From Sphingomonas donggukensis (GTDB lineage: Bacteria > Pseudomonadota > Alphaproteobacteria > Sphingomonadales > Sphingomonadaceae), in NCBI RefSeq assembly GCF_023674425.1, contig NZ_CP098401.1:1612001-1676000 (forward strand): DNA of 64,000 nucleotides, given 5' to 3'. This document shows positions 40,133 through 55,378 of the stretch, one piece after another. Numbering within the stretch: position 1 is the first letter of the stretch; every line of letters begins with the position of its first letter. Under the pieces are notes generated by a model. That model searched no databases and had not been told where the DNA came from. It saw nothing but the letters and a program-made list of their open reading frames with translations. The position numbers and the translations under genes were made by a program.

Positions 40133-41461
40133 TCAGGCGTGTTGCGGCTGGCCGTGGAGGCGCGCCTCTATGTCTTCGCGCATCACCCTGTCGGCCAGGT
40201 CGATCGGCGAGATTTCGCCACCTTCGCGGGTGATCCCGACCACGAACGACGCGAAGGTGCGCCCTTCGCTGCCGTCGGGCAGGGTGTAGCGGGCATCCGC
40301 AATCACGACGGGCGAAAACGCGCCTTCCTCGCCGATGTCGGCCTTCAGAGCCGCCAGCGTCGCATCGATGCGGGCGCCCTCGCCCGGCTCGATCGTCACC
40401 GGATCGACCGCGGCATCACCCGGGCGGTCGAGCAGCAGACGCTCCATGTCGGTCGCCTCGCGGTCGCTCAGCATGAAGGCGGAGACGCGAACGTTGCGCG
40501 CGGCCTGGCTGCCCGAATTGGCGACGGTCAGCTCGATCTCGACCACCGCCTCGTCGGCGCTGGTTCCCGCGCGCACCGGGCGCATCGCGAATTCGAGCCA
40601 CGGGCGGTTGGACACCGGCGCGGTACCGCCGGTCAGCGCGGCGACTTCCTCGGCCTCCGCCTCGGTCAGCGTCGCATCCTCTGCCGCGACGGACTCGACG
40701 TCTGTCGCGGTGTCACGCGCCATCAGCGGGGCTGCGGCAATGGGTGCTGCTGCTGCAACCGGAGCGACATAGGCAGGCTCCTCGACCGGCTCGGCATAGG
40801 CCACCGGCTCCTCGTAATACGCAGGCTCCGCCTCATACAGCTCGGCCTGCGCGCGGCGGCGGCGGCTCCACATCGCGTACCCGGCACCGGCCAGGATGAT
40901 GAGGCCCGCGATCAGCACCAGCGGCCACAGCGGCGCGCCGCCGGTCTCGGTCGTCGTCGTGCGCGTATCGGCTGCGACGGGCGCCTCCACCGGTGCAGTC
41001 GCGTCGTTCGCGGTCGGCGCAACCGGATCGGTGGCGGGGGGCGGCGCGATCGGGTCGGTGGCGGGCGCAGCGGCGACGGGCGCCGGCGCCGGTGCGGCGA
41101 CCGGCGCGGCAGCAGCCGGGGCCCGCGCCGTGGTGGTGCGCGTCGTCACCGTCCGCATCGCACGGGCGGGCGCCCGGCTCGCCTGACGCGCGGGTGCCGC
41201 GCGCTGCGCCGCGATCCGCGCCTCGTCGACAACCTCACGCGCTCCGGGCGCGATCGTGGTGCGCGACGTGGTCGACGTGGTGTCGGTCGTCGGCGTCGGA
41301 GCGGCCTGCGTGACCGGCGCGGGCGCGTCGGGCACGGTGCGCTGCACCGGCGGCGGCGCGGTCTGCGGAGTGTCCTGCGCATAGGCAGGCGTGACCAAAA
41401 GCGCGGGGGCGGCAAGCAGCAGCCAAGCCGCGCGGCGGGCGGGGGTTCGATCCTGTTTCAT
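40133..41461 (-). CDS. Pro/Ala-rich membrane protein, paralogue of 34379-35566
   Basis: A 442-residue protein with the same layout as the 34379 gene: signal peptide (MKQDRTPARRAAWLLLAAPALLVTPAYAQ), a long Ala/Pro/Thr-rich segment, a membrane helix at about 177-197 (PLWPLVLIAGLIILAGAGYAMW) followed by RRRR, an Ala/Glu/Tyr-rich stretch and a C-terminal beta domain (EIELTVANSGSQAARNVRVSAFMLS ... VTIEPGEGARIDATLAALK). Shared features of the beta domains are E(I)ELxVxNxGxxxAxxxRxxxxL and the PGE(G/S) turn. It is divergent from rpoB and has its own terminator. Confidence 0.7.
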   Translation of the reverse strand: MKQDRTPARRAAWLLLAAPALLVTPAYAQDTPQTAPPPVQRTVPDAPAPVTQAAPTPTTDTTSTTSRTTIAPGAREVVDEARIAAQRAAPARQASRAPARAMRTVTTRTTTARAPAAAAPVAAPAPAPVAAAPATDPIAPPPATDPVAPTANDATAPVEAPVAADTRTTTTETGGAPLWPLVLIAGLIILAGAGYAMWSRRRRAQAELYEAEPAYYEEPVAYAEPVEEPAYVAPVAAAAPIAAAPLMARDTATDVESVAAEDATLTEAEAEEVAALTGGTAPVSNRPWLEFAMRPVRAGTSADEAVVEIELTVANSGSQAARNVRVSAFMLSDREATDMERLLLDRPGDAAVDPVTIEPGEGARIDATLAALKADIGEEGAFSPVVIADARYTLPDGSEGRTFASFVVGITREGGEISPIDLADRVMREDIEARLHGQPQHA

Positions 41462-41563
41462 ATCGCTGTGACAATGAACCAGCCGAAGATTCCGGCCCCG
41501 AAACGGATCGTTTTAGCGCCGAACCGTGCTTATCTGTCGATGAACTGAGAAATCGTCGCCGGT

Positions 41564-41592
41564 TTGACACGATGTTGCGGCGCACCTATATG
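41564..41592 (+). promoter_or_regulatory. rpoBC promoter
   Basis: TTGACA at 41564-41569, 17-base spacer, TATATG at 41587-41592. This is the best sigma-70 match in the window and would give a leader of about 200 bases before rpoB. The gap 41462-41795 otherwise contains only this promoter and the leader, with AGGCAGGAA as rpoB ribosome-binding site. Confidence 0.75.
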
Positions 41593-41795
41593 GCGTCTCC
41601 TACCACAGTTTCGGGACATGATGCGCCGTCGCGCAGCGCATCGTACGAATGGAGACTGGCGGTTCTGATACAGGACGCTCTCGAAAAGGTGCCGGATCCC
41701 GAAGATGGGATGCGAGCGCCCTTTTGGCGTCCTGTGCTGCGTCCGCGCCCCGCGGGTCTGATCCGGGGCTAGACGGCTGACGAGGCAGGAATTTC

Positions 41796-45953
<4,158 letters not shown>

Positions 45954-45956
45954 CGC

Positions 45957-46168
45957 ATGGACTGGAAGACAGTAGCTGTGGTCGCGCAGTTGTTATTTTG
46001 GTCAGGTCTGATTGCCTGGTTCCAAGATGGCATTGCGATCCAGCTGCTGATCTTCGGATTGGTCTTTGCTGGTGGAGCGATCTGCTACGGACTGAGCCGC
46101 AAACATTTCGGAGCCTGGGTCGATAAATCGAACCAGCAGATTTTTTCCCCACATAAGGGAAGCGACAA

Positions 46169-46172
<4 letters not shown>
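45957..46172 (+). CDS. Small two-span membrane protein between rpoB and rpoC
   Basis: A 71-residue ORF ([21 protein letters not shown]...) with two hydrophobic helices and a hydrophilic tail. It starts 3 bases after the rpoB stop, with GGCGGAG at the rpoB end as a ribosome-binding site, and overlaps the rpoC start by ATGA. Base composition is clearly lower in GC than rpoB/rpoC. In most bacteria rpoB and rpoC are separated by a short non-coding spacer. No family is recognised. It could still be a chance ORF in an AT-richer spacer, but the coupled ends and membrane pattern favour a gene. Confidence 0.55.
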
Positions 46173-50455
<4,283 letters not shown>

Positions 50456-50467
50456 GGCGCGGGCGGC

Positions 50468-50491
50468 CCCGGATTGCGCGAGCAATCCGGG
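50468..50491 (+). repeat. Perfect hairpin after rpoC
   Basis: CCCGGATTGC-GCGA-GCAATCCGGG (10 perfect pairs, GCGA loop), 13 bases after the rpoC stop. Further on, AACGGC-GCA-GCCGTT and CCGTCCGAT (50515-50540) recall the R element layout in a degraded form. Confidence 0.55.
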
Positions 50492-50589
50492 AACCCGCCA
50501 CGGCAGACGGTGGCAACGGCGCAGCCGTTTCCGTCCGATGGCGCGGCGCACAGCGGCTTCGTCTGACGGCGTGGCGAACTCGACAAGAC

Positions 50590-50628
50590 AAAAAGCCGCC
50601 GTCCGGGACACCGGGCGGCGGCTTTTTT
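50590..50628 (+). terminator. Rho-independent terminator of rpoBC
   Basis: A 17-bp stem (AAAAAGCCGCCG... with one G-T pair), loop GACA, ending in six T residues. It faces the convergent propeller gene and can serve both strands. Confidence 0.95.
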
Positions 50629-50643
50629 CTGGCCTCGGGCGGC

Positions 50644-51948
50644 CTAGATCCGCTTGCAGCGTCGGATCGGTGTGGTGCCGGTGCGCGGTGTCCAGCCAGT
50701 ACGGATGTCACGGATATCCGCGCAGACGACCGGGCTCTCGTCGGTCGGCGCGGTGCGAACAGTATCCACCGCGATCGGCCCGCTGCCGAACGCCCTCGCG
50801 CCGGCGCCCGACGCGGGAACGATGTAGAGTTGCGTGCGGTCGCCGAACGAATCGGCTCGCGCGCGCAGCACGACCCGCCGGCTGTCGGGCGACCAGTGAT
50901 AGAGTTCGAGCGGGTAGCGCGCAGCGGCGGGCAGGACCGCCCAGCGCACGCCATCGCCGCCGGCCAGATCGACGAAGCCCAGCCGCCGCTCGACCGCCCA
51001 CATGTCATCATACACGAACGGGCGTCGTTTGCCCGCGACCGGCGGCAGCGCGGCGGTGGTCGCCAGCACGGCAAGGCGGCGGGCATCGGGCGAGACGGCA
51101 ACGCTCATCGCGCCGAGCAGCGGAAACACGGGCACCCGCGCAACCTCGTGGCCTGCGCCGGTGGCGATATCGACGATGCGCAGGATGGTGTGCTCGGCCG
51201 CGTCACCCGGCACCTGCGCCGCACCGCTGCCGAACGCCACGCCGGTCGGTTGCTGCCCGGCGCGCACCCGCTCGGCATCGCGCACACCATCACGCGAAGC
51301 GCGGCCATATTGATCGATCAGTCCGGAGACACGCCCGGCCGGCAGCGTGGCCGCGAGGATGCGGTAGTTGTCGAGCCAGACGAAGGGCGCATTTTCCTCC
51401 TCGGCACAGCTATGCGGCACCGTCCCGCGATCGGCCCCGCCGCGCAGGTCGGGCATGGTCAGCGGGCTGCCGTAGCGCGTCTGCGTCATCATCGCGGCGG
51501 CGCCCTGCCGCGTCAGGCGTCCGCTCGCGCGATCCCACACATACAGCCGCACGTTGTCGCCGCCGCGCGGCTCGGCGCCCTCGGGCTGCGTCGACAGCAT
51601 TGCCAGGCGGCGACCGTCGGGCGACCAGGTGGCGCACCAATATCCCGCCGCGCGCGCTTTGCCGTCAGTGATGCGCCGGCGCTCGCCGGTTTTCGCCGAC
51701 ACGATCCAGACGTCGCTGCGCCCCGGATCGACCTCGAACGCGGTGCGGCCGTAAACCTCGTCGGCGGTCGCCGCGCGCCGCACCACCACCGCGGCCCATT
51801 CGCCATCCGGCGCGAAGACGGCGCGGTCGACATGCTCCATGCCGAGCACGTCGTCGATCGTGATCGGGTGTCTGGGGGCCTGCGCGGCGGCGTCGGTCGC
51901 GGAGAGGCACAGGACGAACGCGAGCCACAGCAAACCAAGTCCCCGCAT
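50644..51948 (-). CDS. S9-peptidase-like beta-propeller protein without catalytic domain
   Basis: A 434-residue exported protein (signal peptide MRGLGLLWLAFVLCLSATDAAAQ). It has PD40/WD-like blades of an S9 prolyl-oligopeptidase propeller: VDRAVFAPDGEWAAVVV, CATWSPDGRRLAML, SVAVSPDARRLAVL, YHWSPDSRRVVLRA. The stop comes where the alpha/beta-hydrolase domain should begin, and no GxSxGG-type motif is present. It is either a truncated S9 peptidase or a stand-alone propeller. The 3' end is only 16 bases beyond the rpoC terminator. Confidence 0.75.
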   Translation of the reverse strand: MRGLGLLWLAFVLCLSATDAAAQAPRHPITIDDVLGMEHVDRAVFAPDGEWAAVVVRRAATADEVYGRTAFEVDPGRSDVWIVSAKTGERRRITDGKARAAGYWCATWSPDGRRLAMLSTQPEGAEPRGGDNVRLYVWDRASGRLTRQGAAAMMTQTRYGSPLTMPDLRGGADRGTVPHSCAEEENAPFVWLDNYRILAATLPAGRVSGLIDQYGRASRDGVRDAERVRAGQQPTGVAFGSGAAQVPGDAAEHTILRIVDIATGAGHEVARVPVFPLLGAMSVAVSPDARRLAVLATTAALPPVAGKRRPFVYDDMWAVERRLGFVDLAGGDGVRWAVLPAAARYPLELYHWSPDSRRVVLRARADSFGDRTQLYIVPASGAGARAFGSGPIAVDTVRTAPTDESPVVCADIRDIRTGWTPRTGTTPIRRCKRI

Positions 51949-52041
51949 GCCGGCTCCCGTCGATGACCTGCTTTCGTGTCGCGGCCAATTGCGGCGGCAG
52001 TGCGGCCTGACCGGCGCGTGAGACACGACGAACGCCCGTCT

Positions 52042-52647
52042 TCAGCCCATCGCCACCACCTGCGTCCCCAGCCGCTCCGCCTCCCCCGCATCGTGCGTCA
52101 CCAGCACGATCGGCAGGCGCGCGGTGTCGCGCAGGGTCAGGATCACCCCCTCGATCTCGGCGCGGCGCGACGCGTCGAGCGACGACAGCGGCTCGTCGAG
52201 CAACAGTATGTCGGGATCGCTCAGCAGCGCCCGGCCGATCGCCACGCGGCGCGCCTCTCCGCCCGACAGCGTCTTCGGCCAGCGATCAAGCAGGTGCGCG
52301 ATGCCGAGGAAGGCGACCGTCTCCGCCAGCCGCGCGTCGCTCGCCGCGCCGTACAGCAAATTCGCGCGCACCCGCTTGTGCGGGAACAGCCGCGAGTCCT
52401 GGAAGACATAGCCGATCCGCCGCGCCGCGGGCGGCACGTCCACGCCCGCCGCAGCGTCGAACAGCGTCCGCTCGCCGACCCGCACATGCCCGCGCGCCGG
52501 GGGGAGCAGCCCGGCAATCATGTTCAGCACGCTCGTCTTCCCCGCCCCCGACGGGCCGAACAACACGGTCAGGCCATCATCCGCGGCGAAGGCGCAGGCG
52601 ACCTCCGCCTCCCCCACGCGGGCGGCGACATCGACGTCAAAGCGCAT
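52042..52647 (-). CDS. modC: Molybdate ABC transporter ATPase (short form)
   Basis: A 201-residue ATPase with Walker A GPSGAGKTS (about 30-38), signature LSGGEARR (about 127), Walker B DILLLDEP (about 148) and H-loop VTHD. Usual ModC proteins are about 350 residues with a C-terminal MOP domain; that part is missing here. The start overlaps the modB stop by 11 bases. Assignment as molybdate importer rests on the modA/modB neighbours. Confidence 0.88.
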   Translation of the reverse strand: MRFDVDVAARVGEAEVACAFAADDGLTVLFGPSGAGKTSVLNMIAGLLPPARGHVRVGERTLFDAAAGVDVPPAARRIGYVFQDSRLFPHKRVRANLLYGAASDARLAETVAFLGIAHLLDRWPKTLSGGEARRVAIGRALLSDPDILLLDEPLSSLDASRRAEIEGVILTLRDTARLPIVLVTHDAGEAERLGTQVVAMG

Positions 52648-53311
52648 GCTGCCCCCGCCCCGCGCGCCGCGCGATCAGCTCCGAAGCCACCAGCGCGGCC
52701 AGCGACAGCGCGACCGACACCGCCGCCAGCCGCCACGCGGTCGCCTCCCCGCCCGGCACCTGCAGCGCGGCGTAGATGGCCAGCGGCAGCGTGTCGGTCT
52801 CTCCGGGCACATTGCTGACGAAAGTGATCGTCGCGCCGAACTCCCCCAGCGCGCGGGCGAACCCGAGGATCGTCGCGGCGAGGATGCCCGGGATGCTGAG
52901 CGGCAGCGTTATGCTGGCGAACACCCGCCACCGCCCCGCCCCCAGCGTCCGCGCGGCATTCTCCAGCCGCGCGTCCACCCCCTCGATCGACAGGCGGATC
53001 GCGCGCACCATCAGCGGCAGCGCCATGACCCCGCTCGCGATCGCGGCCCCCGTCCAGCGAAACAGCACGCCCCCGCCCGCGAACCCCAGCACGCCCCCCG
53101 GCGCGAAGGCGAGCAGCAGCATCCATCCGGTGACCACCGGCGGCAGCACCAGTGGCAGATGCACGACCGCATCGACCAGCAGCTTCCCCGGAAACCGCGC
53201 CCGCGCCAGCAGATAGGCCAGCGCGAACGCCACCGGCAACGTCGCGATCACCGCAACGCCGCCGACCTTCAGCGACAGCGCCACGATCCCCCATTGCTCG
53301 GCCGTCAGCAT
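52637..53311 (-). CDS. modB: Molybdate ABC transporter permease
   Basis: A 224-residue permease with about five helices and the EAA-type loop ENAARTLGAGRWRVFASITLPLSIPGILAATILGFARALGEFGAT, diagnostic of ModB/CysT-type permeases. It forms the inner-membrane channel for ModA-delivered molybdate. The gap to modA contains the palindrome P5. Confidence 0.93.
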   Translation of the reverse strand: MLTAEQWGIVALSLKVGGVAVIATLPVAFALAYLLARARFPGKLLVDAVVHLPLVLPPVVTGWMLLLAFAPGGVLGFAGGGVLFRWTGAAIASGVMALPLMVRAIRLSIEGVDARLENAARTLGAGRWRVFASITLPLSIPGILAATILGFARALGEFGATITFVSNVPGETDTLPLAIYAALQVPGGEATAWRLAAVSVALSLAALVASELIARRAGRGQHAL

Positions 53312-53330
53312 GATCGCGCCGATGCCCCGA

Positions 53331-53406
53331 CCGTTCGTTTCGAGCGCAGTCGAGAAACGGCCCCGGGCGCGCGTTCGCGTTTCTCGACTACGCTCGAAAC
53401 GAACGG
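53331..53406. repeat. Long palindromic element P5 inside modAB
   Basis: Ends CCGTTCGTTTCGAGCG / CGCTCGAAACGAACGG, inner pairs GTCGAGAAACG / CGTTTCTCGAC. It forms one foldback of about 76 bases in the 115-base gap between modA and modB, so it would be in the mRNA. Confidence 0.8.
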
Positions 53407-53426
53407 AAAACTGTGGCCCGGGTGCC

Positions 53427-54194
53427 TCACCTTACGACAAACCCATAGCGCGCGAAGATCGCCCGCCCGCGCGGCCCCATCAGGAACGCGCGGAACGGCG
53501 CGGCGTCCGCACTCGTCGCGCCCTTCAGGATCGCGATCGGATAGCGGATCGGCGGGTGGCTCGCCGCCGGGAACACCGCGACGACCCGCACCGCGCGCGA
53601 CGCCCGCGCGTCGGTGGCGTACACCACCCCCAGCGGTGCCGCGCCCCGCTCGACCAGCGCCAGCGCGGCGCGGACGTTCTCGGCCCGCACCACCCGGCCC
53701 GACACCGCGCGCCAGTCGCCCAGCCGCTCCAGCGCCGCCTGCCCGTACTTCCCCGCCGGCACCGCCGCCGGATCGGCCATCGCCAGTCGCCCCGTGCCCA
53801 GCACCGCCGCGAGGTTGCCGCCCCGCCCCAGCCGCACCGCGACCCGCGACGCCGCCGGCGCCACCAGCACCAGCCGGTTGCCGAGCAGGTTGGCGCGCGT
53901 CCCCGCCCGCACCCGTCCGCCGCGCTCCAGCACGTCCATCCATGCCTCGTCCGCCGACACGAACAGGTCCGCCGGCGCCCCCGCCATCGCCTGCCGCGCC
54001 AGCGCCGAGGACGCCGCGAACGCCACGCGCGGTCGCGGGTGACCAGCGCGCGCCCACGCCTCCGCCGCCGCGGTCATCGATTCCTGCAGGCTCGCCGCCG
54101 CCAGCACCCGCGGCCCCTCAGCGGGCGGTGGCGCGGCACCGATCGCGACCAGCATCGCGGCGAGCATCGACAGTCGGCGGAACATCGCGGTCAT
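53427..54194 (-). CDS. modA: Molybdate-binding periplasmic protein
   Basis: A 255-residue exported binding protein: signal peptide to about residue 25, then VLAAASLQESM, the typical ModA start, and AFAASSALARQAMAGAPADLFVSADEAWMDVLE. The C-terminal VVAVFPAASHPPIRYPIAIL is also typical. The start follows GGGAG. No modE is seen nearby. Confidence 0.93.
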   Translation of the reverse strand: MTAMFRRLSMLAAMLVAIGAAPPPAEGPRVLAAASLQESMTAAAEAWARAGHPRPRVAFAASSALARQAMAGAPADLFVSADEAWMDVLERGGRVRAGTRANLLGNRLVLVAPAASRVAVRLGRGGNLAAVLGTGRLAMADPAAVPAGKYGQAALERLGDWRAVSGRVVRAENVRAALALVERGAAPLGVVYATDARASRAVRVVAVFPAASHPPIRYPIAILKGATSADAAPFRAFLMGPRGRAIFARYGFVVR

Positions 54195-54290
54195 CGGGCA
54201 TCTCCCATGCCCCAGCTATATCGCGCGCGCACGCCGGCGCCACCCCGCGCCCACAGGCGCGCGCGCACGAACCCCCTGTCCTACACGAAC

Positions 54291-54307
54291 CGATATGGTT
54301 ATATGCG
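54291..54307. promoter_or_regulatory. Weak dyad before modA, possible regulatory site
   Basis: CGATAT-GGTT-ATATGCG is an imperfect dyad with CG(n)ATAT half-sites in the 119-base divergent region between modA and the HTH gene. ModE sites use CGnTATAT-like halves, but the match is weak. Confidence 0.25.
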
Positions 54308-54313
54308 CGCGCC

Positions 54314-55297
54314 ATGCAGAACAGAGTGCCTACGCTGCGGCCGGTCCGCGAGTTCGAGCCCGTCCCCCGGAAATACCGGCATGACGGCTGGACCGTCGAA
54401 CGCCAGCGCGCCTTCATCGCCGCGCTCGCGGAAACCGGATCGGTGAAGGCCGCCGCCGGTCGTATCAACATGAGTCCGGAGGGCGCCTATTACCTCCGTC
54501 GCCAGCCCGGCGCGGAAAGCTTCGCCGCGGCGTGGGAAGTCGCGCTCGACCACGGCGTCCAGAGCCTCGCCGACATCGCCATCGAACGCGCGCGGGAGGG
54601 CGTTCCCGTCCCCGTGTTCTGGAAGGGCGAGCAGGTCGGCGAGAAGCGCTGGTACAACGATCGGCTGCTGATGTTCATCCTGCGCCACCACCTGCCCCGC
54701 CGCTACGGCGCCCTCGCCGCGCTCCCCACCGGCACCCGCCACCCCGACACGATCGCGCGGGAAGAGGCCGCGGCCGCCCAGACCGAAGCCGCCCAGACGG
54801 AAGCAGACCGCGCCGAGGCCGACCAGGCCGAGAGCGACCGCATCAACGAGGTGCTGTTGAAACGCTATGAGGCAAAGGTCCGCGCAGAACGCAGGCTGCG
54901 GCTGGAGGGCCGCGTCGTCGCCGCCGACTTCACCCTGCGCCAGCTCACCCACATCGAACTGATCCTCGACGCCGGCGGCCGCACGCTGGCGCTGATCGAC
55001 CGCGCCACCGGCATGGGCCCGCGCGGCGAGCCCCTCGGCGACGAACCCTACGCCAGCGAAGTCAGCGACCTGCTCGCCACGATCCGCGAGGAAGCATGGG
55101 CCAAGGAGGCCGCCCCGCCCCGCCCGCCCGTGCGAAGGCCCCGCATCCAGAACGGCTTCGGCCGCGACGCCTATAACGACAAGGCGCGACTGGCGGTGCA
55201 GGTCGCCGCGGCGAAGCGGATTGCCGAGGCGCAGGCCGAGTGGGAAGCGGCGGGGACGGCGGAGGGGTGGAAGGCTTGGTGTGAGGGGCGAGGGTGA
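54314..55297 (+). CDS. HTH protein, terminase-small-subunit-like, paralogue of 24926 gene
   Basis: A 327-residue protein. An HTH repeat at about residues 28-75 (RQRAFIAALAETGSVKAAAGRINMSPEGAYYLRRQPGAESFAAAWEVAL) matches those in the 24926 gene. It is followed by VPVPVFWKGEQVGEKRWYNDRLLMFILRHHLPRRYG, a segment common in a sphingomonad/phage family. The middle is a long charged helix rich in Ala/Glu, probably coiled coil. No terminase large subunit or phage genes are near. Function is unknown. Confidence 0.7.
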   Translation: MQNRVPTLRPVREFEPVPRKYRHDGWTVERQRAFIAALAETGSVKAAAGRINMSPEGAYYLRRQPGAESFAAAWEVALDHGVQSLADIAIERAREGVPVPVFWKGEQVGEKRWYNDRLLMFILRHHLPRRYGALAALPTGTRHPDTIAREEAAAAQTEAAQTEADRAEADQAESDRINEVLLKRYEAKVRAERRLRLEGRVVAADFTLRQLTHIELILDAGGRTLALIDRATGMGPRGEPLGDEPYASEVSDLLATIREEAWAKEAAPPRPPVRRPRIQNGFGRDAYNDKARLAVQVAAAKRIAEAQAEWEAAGTAEGWKAWCEGRG

Positions 55298-55378
55298 GGT
55301 GGAGAGGGGTGGGCGGCTGCTGTTGGGCTGGTAGCGGATTGGCAGGGGGTAACTCGGAGCCAGACTAAGAAGACTCAA

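Noticed and set aside
37604-41548. Plus-strand open frame of about 1300 codons across the CocE-like and Pro/Ala-rich genes
   Set aside because: It runs antisense through two genes with signal peptides and motifs on the minus strand, plus an intergenic foldback; its composition is typical of a shadow frame.
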